A stretch of DNA of 32,087 nucleotides from Anaerolineaceae bacterium UBA6107 (GCA_002428455.1 DIWL01000029.1:43905-75991), one strand, 5' to 3'. Positions 23,977 to 31,041 are shown, numbered from the stretch's first letter. Numbers and translations are program-made. The notes: generated by a model not told the origin, from the letters alone.

Positions 23977-24720
23977 CTATTCCCGACGTTTTAAATGCGT
24001 GTAGTATTGATATCTGTCCCCACGGTAGAGGATCTTAACGTATTCGATCGGATGACGTTCCTGTGAGAACAGTACCCGTTCACTCAACAGCAGCGGAGCA
24101 CCCGGGGGGATATCCAGCAACTCGGCTTCCTGTGGCGTGGCCAACGTTACCTCAAGTGTCTCATCCGCCTCGCTGGGGTGGATGTTGAATTTGTCGCTCA
24201 GAATGCGATAGAGCGACCCACTGGACTCCAGGTCCTCCAATGTGATCTCCTGTCCAGTTCCCAGGGCAAGGTAAGAGGTTTGCAGCCCGATAGGGGTGCC
24301 GTCTGCCAACCGGATGCGCTCAATGCGGCACACTGTGCTGCCTGGTGCCAGCTCCAACCGCTTGAGTACGTTAACAGGGGGGATAACCTGTGTGAGGCTG
24401 CGGATGATCTGCCCCGGCTGCATGCCGCGTTTCAGCAGGTCCTCCGAAAAACTGGTCAGCTCCATCCAACCTTTTTGTAATTTTCGGGGCGAAACAAAGG
24501 TACCCCGTCCGTGCTCGCGGTACAGGAACCCTTGCTGCACCAGGCTATCGATCGCTTCACGGATGGTTGTACGGCTGATGTGATACATCACCTCAAGCTG
24601 GCGCTCTGACGGAATGGGGGAGCGCGGTTGCCATTCGCCTTCTTCTATCTTTTGACGTAAAATAGAAGCAAGCTGATAGTACTTGGGCACAGCGGTGTAT
24701 GGATCGATCGTTATTGACAT
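23977..24720 (-). CDS. GntR/HutC family regulator with UTRA domain, probable regulator of the BMC operon
   Basis: 247 residues. The N-terminal GntR winged helix (residues ~10-78) shows PKYYQLASILRQKIEEGEW, PSERQL and the recognition-helix region SRTTIREAIDSLVQQG followed by the GRGTFV wing. The UTRA ligand-binding domain (residues ~95-240) includes RIRLADGTPIGLQTSYL and the closing block PIEYVKILYRGDRYQY. UTRA regulators often sense sugar phosphates or similar metabolites, which fits control of a sugar-phosphate BMC. The gene is divergent from the BMC operon across a 106-base intergenic region with a matching inverted repeat. No clear ribosome binding site precedes the ATG. Confidence 0.9.
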   Translation of the reverse strand: MSITIDPYTAVPKYYQLASILRQKIEEGEWQPRSPIPSERQLEVMYHISRTTIREAIDSLVQQGFLYREHGRGTFVSPRKLQKGWMELTSFSEDLLKRGMQPGQIIRSLTQVIPPVNVLKRLELAPGSTVCRIERIRLADGTPIGLQTSYLALGTGQEITLEDLESSGSLYRILSDKFNIHPSEADETLEVTLATPQEAELLDIPPGAPLLLSERVLFSQERHPIEYVKILYRGDRYQYYTHLKRRE

Positions 24721-24751
24721 TTGTATTTAAAGTGGTATGATATTTTTGATC

Positions 24752-24775
24752 ACTGGTAATGTGGTCACTACCAGT
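24752..24775 (+). promoter_or_regulatory. candidate GntR operator between gntR and the BMC operon
   Basis: Perfect inverted arms ACTGGTA (24752-24758) and TACCAGT (24769-24775) flank ten bases that contain GTGGTCAC. A TATATT that could be the -10 of the BMC operon begins right after the right arm (24776), so bound regulator would block transcription. The site is the only strong dyad in the intergenic region. Confidence 0.6.
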
Positions 24776-24826
24776 TATATTATCCAACATTTGCATTGAA
24801 ACGTCAAGTATGGAGTTCCAGGGTAG

Positions 24827-25456
24827 ATGAGTCCGGTCTCAGATTACGAAATCCACGAAATTGTGACCAGGGTGGTACGGCAGACGCTTGGTACGGAATT
24901 GACCGGCGCATCAGCCCCGGCTCCACAACCAGCAAAAACTGTTGCAAGTCAGCCATTTGCCCTCTCCAAGGCCCCGGATACCGCTGGTCGAAAAGTAGTT
25001 GCCATCGGGACAGACCACGGCGGCGTGGAGCTTAAGAACCTGCTCATCAAGGAATTGAACAATCTCGGTTTTGCTGTGCAGGACTGCGGTACTAATACAT
25101 CTGACCCGGTGGACTATCCCGATATTGCCCTGGCAGTGGCAATGCTGGTGGCTGAAGGCAAAGCCTGGCGCGGTGTGATCATCGACGGCGCGGGAATCGG
25201 ATCCTGTATGGCAGCCAATAAAGTGCCCGGTGTAAGAGCCGCCATGTGCTATGATTATGCTACGGCTGTAAACAGCCGTGAACACAACGATGCCAACGTG
25301 CTCACCCTTGGTGCCGGTTTGGTCGGTAACAACCTTGCCAGGCAGATCCTGACGACCTGGCTGGCAACTGATTTTGGCGGCGGCAGGCATGCCAAGCGGG
25401 TGGACAAGATTATTGCGATCGAAAAAAAGTATGGCAGGGATGGGAAGGCAGCATGA
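24827..25456 (+). CDS. rpiB: RpiB/LacAB-family isomerase with N-terminal encapsulation peptide (BMC cargo)
   Basis: 209 residues. Residues ~6-22 form an amphipathic helix (YEIHEIVTRVVRQTLG) followed by an Ala/Pro-rich linker to ~54, the usual form of a BMC cargo tag. Residues 56-209 are an RpiB/LacAB domain (AIGTDHGG, YPDIALAV, AANKVPGVRAA, SREHNDANVL). RpiB interconverts ribose-5-phosphate and ribulose-5-phosphate. The phosphate-binding and loop residues are kept, including His153 in REHND, but the usual catalytic Cys of the CGTGIG motif is Asp120 (DGAGIG), with a Cys at 127. Substrate or mechanism may therefore differ. First gene of the operon; stop overlaps deoC by four bases. The ribosome binding site is weak (AGGG at 24820). 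Confidence 0.87.
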   Translation: MSPVSDYEIHEIVTRVVRQTLGTELTGASAPAPQPAKTVASQPFALSKAPDTAGRKVVAIGTDHGGVELKNLLIKELNNLGFAVQDCGTNTSDPVDYPDIALAVAMLVAEGKAWRGVIIDGAGIGSCMAANKVPGVRAAMCYDYATAVNSREHNDANVLTLGAGLVGNNLARQILTTWLATDFGGGRHAKRVDKIIAIEKKYGRDGKAA

Positions 25457-26379
25457 CACCGGATTTGAAAACGATAGAAACCCTGGTCGAGATCATCACC
25501 CGCGAGGTGCTGCTGGCGATGATGGAACAGGAAGAAAGCCAGAAGAACATCAGCGGGGCGCAGTGCGTTGTGGATATCGCCGACGGTGTGAAGGTAAAAA
25601 CCTGCTTTGACAATGCCGGGCATGTGGTCAGCGCAGGCGCTGAACGGTTGACCTCCACTGTGGGTGTGATCCCGGAAGACCGTTCGTTGGCGGGTATGAT
25701 CGATCATACTCTGCTCAAACCGGATGCGACGAGTGACAAGATCGCTCAACTATGCTTTGAGGCGAAGAAATATCATTTTGCTTCGGTATGCGTGAACCCG
25801 ACCCATGTGAAGTTGTGCGCCGATTTGCTCAAGGATTCCGATGTAAAAGTCTGCACGGTGATCGGTTTTCCGCTTGGTGCGACCCCACCCGAGGTAAAAG
25901 CGTTTGAAACCCGCAATGCACTGGATAACGGTGCGACTGAAATCGATATGGTGATCAATATCGGGGCGTTGAAAGCCGGAGAAACTGAGCTGGTCGCCCG
26001 TGATATCCGCGGTGTGGTGCAAGTAGCGCATGCCGCCAATGCCCTGGTTAAGGTGATCATTGAAACGGCTTTACTGACCGATGAAGAAAAGGTCATTGCC
26101 TGCCTGCTGGCCAAAGAAGCCGGAGCGGATTTTGTAAAAACCTCCACTGGCTTTTCCGGCGGGGGTGCGACCGTCCATGATATCGCGCTGATGCGCCGCG
26201 CTGTTGGTCCCTCCCTGGGAGTGAAAGCTTCCGGCGGGATCCACACGCACGAGGAGGCTGAGGCGTTGGTGGCAGCAGGTGCCACTCGCATCGGCGCCAG
26301 CGCGGGTGTTAAAATAATCCAGGCTGATAAGGCTGCTGCCGCACCTAGTGCGCCTTCAGCACCGGCCAAAGCCTATTAA
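25453..26379 (+). CDS. deoC: deoxyribose-phosphate aldolase with N-terminal encapsulation peptide (BMC cargo)
   Basis: DeoC splits 2-deoxyribose-5-phosphate into glyceraldehyde-3-phosphate and acetaldehyde. Of the 308 residues, ~78-300 form the aldolase: Schiff-base Lys229 in ADFVKTSTGF, relay Asp165 in EIDMVINIG and Lys258 in VKASGG, matching E. coli Lys167, Asp102 and Lys201. The enzyme is ~50 residues longer than usual. Residues ~5-24 form an amphipathic helix (LKTIETLVEIITREVLLAMM) like an encapsulation peptide. Residues ~33-72 form an extra small beta-like module with two Cys (38, 51) and a His (57). The C-terminus is Ala/Pro-rich. ATG 25453 overlaps the rpiB stop. In a BMC the toxic and volatile acetaldehyde would be kept inside the shell. 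Confidence 0.93.
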   Translation: MTPDLKTIETLVEIITREVLLAMMEQEESQKNISGAQCVVDIADGVKVKTCFDNAGHVVSAGAERLTSTVGVIPEDRSLAGMIDHTLLKPDATSDKIAQLCFEAKKYHFASVCVNPTHVKLCADLLKDSDVKVCTVIGFPLGATPPEVKAFETRNALDNGATEIDMVINIGALKAGETELVARDIRGVVQVAHAANALVKVIIETALLTDEEKVIACLLAKEAGADFVKTSTGFSGGGATVHDIALMRRAVGPSLGVKASGGIHTHEEAEALVAAGATRIGASAGVKIIQADKAAAAPSAPSAPAKAY

Positions 26380-26390
26380 CGGAGGATGTG

Positions 26391-26681
26391 ATGCTGATTG
26401 CCAGGGTTATAGGCACAACGGTCTCGACCGTAAAAGATGAAAAACTGACCGGGCGCAAACTGCTGATCGTGCGCCAGACCGATGAACATGGTGAAGCGGT
26501 TGGTAAACCGTACGTCGCGGTGGACACTGTCGATGCCGGGGTGGGTGACCTGGTATTGACCGCGGCTGGTTCCAGCGCGCGCCAGACCAATATCACCAAG
26601 GATACCCCGGTGGATGCGGTCATTATGGCGATGATTGATTCATTGGAAGTTGACGGAACGGTCACGTTCCGCAAGAGCTAA
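26391..26681 (+). CDS. BMC-P shell vertex protein (EutN/CcmL family), copy 1
   Basis: 96 residues, the standard length. The family pattern is clear: LIARVIGTTVSTVKDEKLTGRKLLIV at the start and VAVDTVDAGVGDLVLTAAGSSAR in the middle. BMC-P proteins form pentamers that cap the vertices of the shell. The ATG at 26391 has GGAGG five bases upstream and is preferred to an in-frame GTG at 26388. It is placed between the deoC and aldehyde dehydrogenase genes. Two more BMC-P genes lie at the end of the operon. Confidence 0.93.
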   Translation: MLIARVIGTTVSTVKDEKLTGRKLLIVRQTDEHGEAVGKPYVAVDTVDAGVGDLVLTAAGSSARQTNITKDTPVDAVIMAMIDSLEVDGTVTFRKS

Positions 26682-26697
26682 GGGAACTCTGACAATT

Positions 26698-28152
26698 ATG
26701 GACCAGGACCTGTTATCCATCCAGGAGGCACGCGATCTATCCACCCGGGCTTTTGAAGCCTGGAAGATATGGTCCAAGGCATCCCAGGAACAGGTGGACC
26801 GGGTTTGTGCAGCCATGGCAACGGCCGCATTCAACGCGGCTGAACGCCTGGGGCAGATGGCGCATGAAGAAACCGGTTACGGTGTGCCGGCACACAAACG
26901 CCTCAAGAACGAATTTGCCGCCCAGAATGTCTGGAACAGCATAAAAGACATCAAGACAGTGGGTGTTATCAGGCATGACATAGAAAAACGCATATATGAA
27001 ATCGCCTGGCCAATGGGTGTGGTCGCCGCACTGACCCCCAGCACCAATCCCACCTCCACGGTGATCTACAAGATCCTTATCGCGGTAAAGGCGCGTGATG
27101 CCATTATTGTTGCTCCGCATCCATCCGCGGCAAAGTGCAGTTACGAGGCCGCTGCCTTAATGGCAAGGGTTGCTGAACAGAACGGCGCGCCTCCGGGTTT
27201 GATCGCCTGCATGCAGCGCGTCAGCCTCTCCGGTACCCAGGAATTGATGAATCACATATACGTGGCTCTCATACTGGCTACCGGCGGCACGCCCATGGTG
27301 CGCGCAGCTCATTCCACCGGCAAACCTGCTTACGGTGTTGGACCCGGCAATGTACCGGCTTACGTGGATCGTTCCGCGGATGTGGAAAAGGCTGCCCGTT
27401 ATATTGTCGCCAGCAAGTCATTTGACTGCTCGACCATCTGCGCCACTGAACAGGCTGTAGTGGCAGACCGCCCCATTGCCCAACGTTTGCGTGAACTGAT
27501 GACAAGGGAAGGGGCGTATTTCACCGATGAAGGACAAACGGAACGCCTGCGCGCGTTGCTCTTCAACACAGAGGGTGGTATGGTCACCTCGACCGTTGGC
27601 AAGCCAGCCATCACGTTGGCCGCCATGGCTGGTTTTGCAGTTCCGCCCGGAACACGAGTGCTGGTGGCACCGCTAGAGCGCGTTGGCCGAGAGGAACCCC
27701 TCTCACGCGAAAAATTGACCACGGTGCTTGGTTGGTACGAGGCAGACGGCTGGGAAGCCGGTTGTGAGCGCTGTATCGAACTGATCCAGTTTGGCGGGCG
27801 CGGTCACAGCCTGGTAATTCATGCCACGGATGAGAATGTGATCATGGCATTTGGCCTGGAAAAACCGGTCTTCCGCATTGCGGTGAACACGATGTCAAGC
27901 CTGGGTGCCATTGGCCTGACCACGGGGGTTTACCCATCACTAACCTTAGGCGCGGGCGGTGTGGGCGGCTCAATTACAGGTGACAACGTCACCACCTATC
28001 ACCTGTTCAACGTAAAGCGCCTAGCATATGAGATGACTCCACCTCCACCAGCTGCTCTGCTCGCAGGGGCTGCCCCGCAAGGCATTACCCCTGAGGAGAT
28101 CGAGCGGGTGGTGAGAGGTGTTGTTCAGGAAATATTAACTCTAAAACGCTAA
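26698..28152 (+). CDS. CoA-acylating aldehyde dehydrogenase with C-terminal encapsulation peptide (BMC signature enzyme)
   Basis: 484 residues. It oxidises an aldehyde, here most likely acetaldehyde from DeoC, to the acyl-CoA with reduction of NAD+. Catalytic Cys248 lies in STICATEQ, a form closer to the AdhE/EutE class than to hydrolytic dehydrogenases; a second Cys is at 244. The nucleotide-binding block TPSTNPTSTVIYKI is near residue 115 and GVGPGNVPAYVD near 220. After the fold ends at ~447 comes a Pro/Ala linker and a final helix of 22 residues (463-484, core PEEIERVVRGVVQEIL) of encapsulation-peptide type. The frame is open further upstream inside the BMC-P gene, but ATG 26698 lies 16 bases after its stop and aligns with the family start. 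Confidence 0.93.
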   Translation: MDQDLLSIQEARDLSTRAFEAWKIWSKASQEQVDRVCAAMATAAFNAAERLGQMAHEETGYGVPAHKRLKNEFAAQNVWNSIKDIKTVGVIRHDIEKRIYEIAWPMGVVAALTPSTNPTSTVIYKILIAVKARDAIIVAPHPSAAKCSYEAAALMARVAEQNGAPPGLIACMQRVSLSGTQELMNHIYVALILATGGTPMVRAAHSTGKPAYGVGPGNVPAYVDRSADVEKAARYIVASKSFDCSTICATEQAVVADRPIAQRLRELMTREGAYFTDEGQTERLRALLFNTEGGMVTSTVGKPAITLAAMAGFAVPPGTRVLVAPLERVGREEPLSREKLTTVLGWYEADGWEAGCERCIELIQFGGRGHSLVIHATDENVIMAFGLEKPVFRIAVNTMSSLGAIGLTTGVYPSLTLGAGGVGGSITGDNVTTYHLFNVKRLAYEMTPPPPAALLAGAAPQGITPEEIERVVRGVVQEILTLKR

Positions 28153-28178
28153 AAAAGAGATAGAGAAAGGATTTAGAA

Positions 28179-28508
28179 ATGGCATTTGATACTGCATTGA
28201 TCGCGTTGGGAATGGTGGAAACAAAAGGACTGGTCGGCGCTGTTGAAGCGGCGGATGCGATGGTCAAAGCGGCCAACGTCGTCCTGATCGGTTCTGAGTA
28301 TGTAGGTGGCGGTTATGTCACCGTGATGGTGCGCGGCGACGTGGGCGCTGTGAAAGCGGCTACGGATGCCGGTGCGGCAGCAGCCAAGCGTGTAGGCGAA
28401 CTGGTTTCGGTGCATGTCATCCCGCGGCCTCACCAGGACGTTGAAATGATCCTGCCGCAGAGCAGCAAGGGCAGCATTGGCGGGCGCGGATCAGAAGCCA
28501 AGAAATAA
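28179..28508 (+). CDS. BMC-H shell hexamer protein (PduA/EutM-like)
   Basis: 109 residues with a single BMC domain: LGMVETKGLVGAVEAADAMVKAANV, then the pore region GSEYVGGGYVTVMVRGDVGAV. Hexamers of this kind tile the shell facets, and the central pore loop (GGGY here instead of the more common GSG) controls passage of small molecules. A ~20-residue Ser/Gly/Lys tail follows the domain. AGAAAGGA lies upstream. It is the only BMC-H gene in the operon. Confidence 0.95.
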   Translation: MAFDTALIALGMVETKGLVGAVEAADAMVKAANVVLIGSEYVGGGYVTVMVRGDVGAVKAATDAGAAAAKRVGELVSVHVIPRPHQDVEMILPQSSKGSIGGRGSEAKK

Positions 28509-28523
28509 CCCGGGCTTCAATTC

Positions 28524-29387
28524 GTGACAACAGGCTGGAAGATCGCGGGTGCCGACCTGGCTGGTTGGCTGTCCCGCGCTGAGCAAGTCATCCATCTCAA
28601 TCCGGATGGAACCGCACCACGGCTGAATTCCGTGCCGCAGGGTAACTTGCGCGTGGGGGTCGATCTTGGTACGGCATATACCGTACTGGTGGTGCTGGAT
28701 GAAGCGGGTAATCCGCTCGCCGGGGAGTACCAGTTTGCCCAGGTGGTTAGGGATGGACTCGTGGTCGATTATTGGGGGGCGGTGAATCTGCTGCGTTCTT
28801 TGAAAGAACGCACGGAGGAACGTATTGGTAGACAGCTCACCCGGGCTGCCAGCGGATTTCCGCCTGGTGTTCCACGCGCTGAGGTCCGCGCCACTGCCAA
28901 TGTGATTGAGGCAACCGGCATGCTGTGTCCGAACCTTGTGGAAGAGCCCTCTGCAGCGAACCATGTACTGGGGATCCGCAATGGTGTGATCGTCGACGTG
29001 GGCGGCGGCACGACCGGTGTGGCGGTTATTGAGGATGGCAAGGTGGTATACACCGCTGATGAAGCCACCGGAGGCACGCATTTCTCACTGGTCATCGCCG
29101 GCGCGACTGGACTCAGCTTTGAACAGGCTGAGGAGTTAAAGAAGGATAGCCGGGAGCAGGCGCGTTTGTTCCCGCTGGTACGCCCGGTGATGGAGAAGGT
29201 GGGCACGATCATAGAGCGGCATCTCCACGGTGCGCGCCCGGAATCGATCACCCTGGTGGGGGGTACTGCGCTTTTCCCGGGTATGGCAGGTGTGATCGAG
29301 GAAGTGACCGGTATTCTCACCCGTGTTCCGGACCGGCCGATGTTTATTACCCCGCTGGGTATCGCTCTCGCGGATACCGGCGATTGA
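28524..29387 (+). CDS. eutJ: EutJ-like actin/Hsp70-fold ATPase
   Basis: 287 residues. The actin-fold ATP-binding motifs are all visible: phosphate 1 VDLGTAYT at 46-53, phosphate 2 VDVGGGTTG at 157-165, and adenosine motif LVGGTALFPGM at 244-254. This arrangement and length match EutJ of ethanolamine microcompartments, thought to act as a chaperone or reactivation factor. This operon has no B12-dependent lyase, so a different client is implied (inference). The start is GTG 28524; no strong ribosome binding site precedes it. It sits between the BMC-H and BMC-T genes. Confidence 0.88.
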   Translation: MTTGWKIAGADLAGWLSRAEQVIHLNPDGTAPRLNSVPQGNLRVGVDLGTAYTVLVVLDEAGNPLAGEYQFAQVVRDGLVVDYWGAVNLLRSLKERTEERIGRQLTRAASGFPPGVPRAEVRATANVIEATGMLCPNLVEEPSAANHVLGIRNGVIVDVGGGTTGVAVIEDGKVVYTADEATGGTHFSLVIAGATGLSFEQAEELKKDSREQARLFPLVRPVMEKVGTIIERHLHGARPESITLVGGTALFPGMAGVIEEVTGILTRVPDRPMFITPLGIALADTGD

Positions 29388-29400
29388 TCGAGGAGGCAGG

Positions 29401-30030
29401 ATGGCAGAAGATTTCTCATTACGCTGTTATTGTTTTATTGACCGAATGCAGGCGCAATACGCCGCTTTTGTGGGCACCATTACCCAGGGTGACCTTCCGG
29501 TGGAGGGGATGGCGGCGCTTTACGTTGAAATGGCTCCGGGCAACGAGGTGTTTCGTGTAGTGGATATTGCGGTCAAAGCGACCGAGTCCAAACCGGGTGC
29601 GCAGATCGTAGAGCGCGAGTTTGGCATGTTTGAAGTGCATTCGCTGAACCAGGCGGCTGTGATCGAAGCCGGGCATGTGGTATTGGACCGGCTTGGTTTG
29701 AAGCAGGAAGACCGTATCAAACCGCAGGTGGTTTCCACCCAGGTGATCACACGCATCGACCCCTATCAGTCACAATTGATCAACCGGTTCAGGCGAGGCA
29801 GTATGCTCGTGCCGGGTGAAACAATGCTGGTGTTGGAATGTGCTCCGGCTGCCTACATTAATTTTGCTGTTAATGAAGCGGAAAAGAAAGCCAATATCAA
29901 GATCATTCACATTTCCTCAGTCGGGCGTTTCGGACGCATGTGGCTTTCAGGCAGCGAGGCTGAGATCATTACGGCTAAGAACGCTGCCGTAGCCGCGCTG
30001 GAAGCACTGGATGGGATCCCGGGAGCGTAG
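29401..30030 (+). CDS. BMC-T tandem-domain shell protein
   Basis: 209 residues with two BMC domains in tandem (about 1-100 and 108-205), forming a pseudohexameric trimer. The second domain shows GSMLVPGETMLVLECAPAAYINFAVNEAEK and the segment SVGRFGRMWLSGSEAEI. Many BMC-T proteins form larger gated pores suited to cofactors or bulky metabolites. Start ATG 29401 has GAGGAGG immediately upstream; the frame is open 26 codons earlier inside eutJ but that region is not BMC-like. It is the only BMC-T in the operon. Confidence 0.9.
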   Translation: MAEDFSLRCYCFIDRMQAQYAAFVGTITQGDLPVEGMAALYVEMAPGNEVFRVVDIAVKATESKPGAQIVEREFGMFEVHSLNQAAVIEAGHVVLDRLGLKQEDRIKPQVVSTQVITRIDPYQSQLINRFRRGSMLVPGETMLVLECAPAAYINFAVNEAEKKANIKIIHISSVGRFGRMWLSGSEAEIITAKNAAVAALEALDGIPGA

Positions 30031-30056
30031 CGGCTGAATTGCCGCAGGAGACAGGT

Positions 30057-30410
30057 ATGGCAAAACGATTCTTTACCGAACGGGACATTGAAGAAATGGC
30101 AGCCAGGGACGAAATGAGCCTGCAGGTGACGGAGGATGTGGTATTGACGGAACTGGCAAACGAAAAGGCTGAACGCCTTGGAATTCGCCTGATCCAGGCG
30201 CATCAGCTCCCGCCAGCTGCGCCGGTGCGCCCTTATCTTTCCAAGGAGTCTTCCCCCTGCCCGCAATGCGCGGAAACCCGGCCAGCCGATGAGGCGAACC
30301 TGCGTCAGCGCATCCGCGACGCGGTGGCAGCCAGGCTGGGCAACCAGGTGGACCCGGCGCTGCTGGATTCCATCATCACCCGTGTACTCAACAACGTAGG
30401 GATGAAGTAA
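30057..30410 (+). CDS. small BMC-associated protein with CPQC motif and C-terminal encapsulation-like helix
   Basis: 117 residues, ATG 30057 behind GCAGGAG. Residues ~1-48 (FFTERDIEEMA...VLTELANEKAERLGIRL) resemble the N-terminal segment shared by EutQ, EutT and similar BMC proteins, where an 'I(T)..D(I/V)' helix is followed by 'LT..A...A...GI'. A CPQC pair (68-71) could bind a metal or a redox group. Residues ~81-117 form helices, the last (DPALLDSIITRVLNNVG) like an encapsulation peptide. No catalytic domain is recognised; an adaptor or scaffold role, or cargo recruiter, is plausible. It is cotranscribed with the following BMC-P gene, two bases away. Confidence 0.75.
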   Translation: MAKRFFTERDIEEMAARDEMSLQVTEDVVLTELANEKAERLGIRLIQAHQLPPAAPVRPYLSKESSPCPQCAETRPADEANLRQRIRDAVAARLGNQVDPALLDSIITRVLNNVGMK

Positions 30411-30412
30411 TC

Positions 30413-30733
30413 ATGCTTTTTGGGCGTGTTCACGGCACTGCAGTCTGCACAATTAAGATCGCGGGCACTGAGGGGTTAAAGTTCCTCGTCGTGCAGCCGT
30501 TGAACCGTAAATTGGAACCCGTTGGCGTGCTGCAGGTGGCAGCCGATGTCGTCCAGGCAGGTCCGGGCGACCTGTGCGTCATGGTGCGCTCACGTGAAGC
30601 TGCGCTCGCCATGCCGGAGATCCGCTTCGTTCCGGTGGATCTGGCACTGGTGGGGATCGTGGATGAATTGAACGTGCAGCCAGATGGTACATTTGACCTG
30701 GTCATGAAAAATGGCACCACGAGGTTTACCTAA
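30413..30733 (+). CDS. BMC-P shell vertex protein, copy 2
   Basis: 106 residues of the EutN/CcmL family. It begins LFGRVHGTAVCTIKIAGTEG and has FLVVQPLNRKLEP followed by VVQAGPGDLCVMVRS in the positions of the family's core strands. The loop between strands is longer and more divergent than in copy 1, with EIRFVPVDLALVGIVDEL near the end. It follows the small CPQC protein by two bases and precedes copy 3 by six, so the three are cotranslated. Confidence 0.9.
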   Translation: MLFGRVHGTAVCTIKIAGTEGLKFLVVQPLNRKLEPVGVLQVAADVVQAGPGDLCVMVRSREAALAMPEIRFVPVDLALVGIVDELNVQPDGTFDLVMKNGTTRFT

Positions 30734-30739
30734 GGAAAA

Positions 30740-31018
30740 ATGATACTGGCAAAAGTTGTGGGTACCGTCGTAACCACCATCAGTCACGCGCATTACAAGA
30801 ACCGCCGGCTTCTGGTGGTGCAACCTCTGGTAACGGAAGGGGAGAATACTGACGAGGATTTCATTGCCGTTGATAATACGCACGCCGGTATCGGTGACAC
30901 AGTCCTCATCAACCGTGAGGGCAATGGTGCCCGCCAGGTGCTCAAGAACCCAGATGCCTGCATCATCTCTGTCATCGTGGGAATTGTTGATTCAGTCCAT
31001 ATTGCATCTTCCAACTAA
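30740..31018 (+). CDS. BMC-P shell vertex protein, copy 3
   Basis: 92 residues of the EutN/CcmL family: LAKVVGTVVTTISHAHYKNRRLLVVQP, then FIAVDNTHAGIGDTVLINREGNGAR and a final IIVGIVDSVHI. It is closest to the compact consensus form. The ATG has TAAGGAAA upstream. It is the last recognisable shell gene. Confidence 0.93.
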   Translation: MILAKVVGTVVTTISHAHYKNRRLLVVQPLVTEGENTDEDFIAVDNTHAGIGDTVLINREGNGARQVLKNPDACIISVIVGIVDSVHIASSN

Positions 31019-31041
31019 TCGAATAGAAGGTTTGTGATTTT

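Noticed and set aside
25773..26369. Long minus-strand ORF opposite deoC
   Set aside because: It is a shadow of a GC-rich coding frame; composition is Ala/Ser/Thr-heavy and deoC has all catalytic residues on the plus strand.
24827..31018. Ethanolamine or propanediol microcompartment
   Set aside because: No ammonia-lyase, diol dehydratase or B12 enzymes are present; DeoC and RpiB define a different type.
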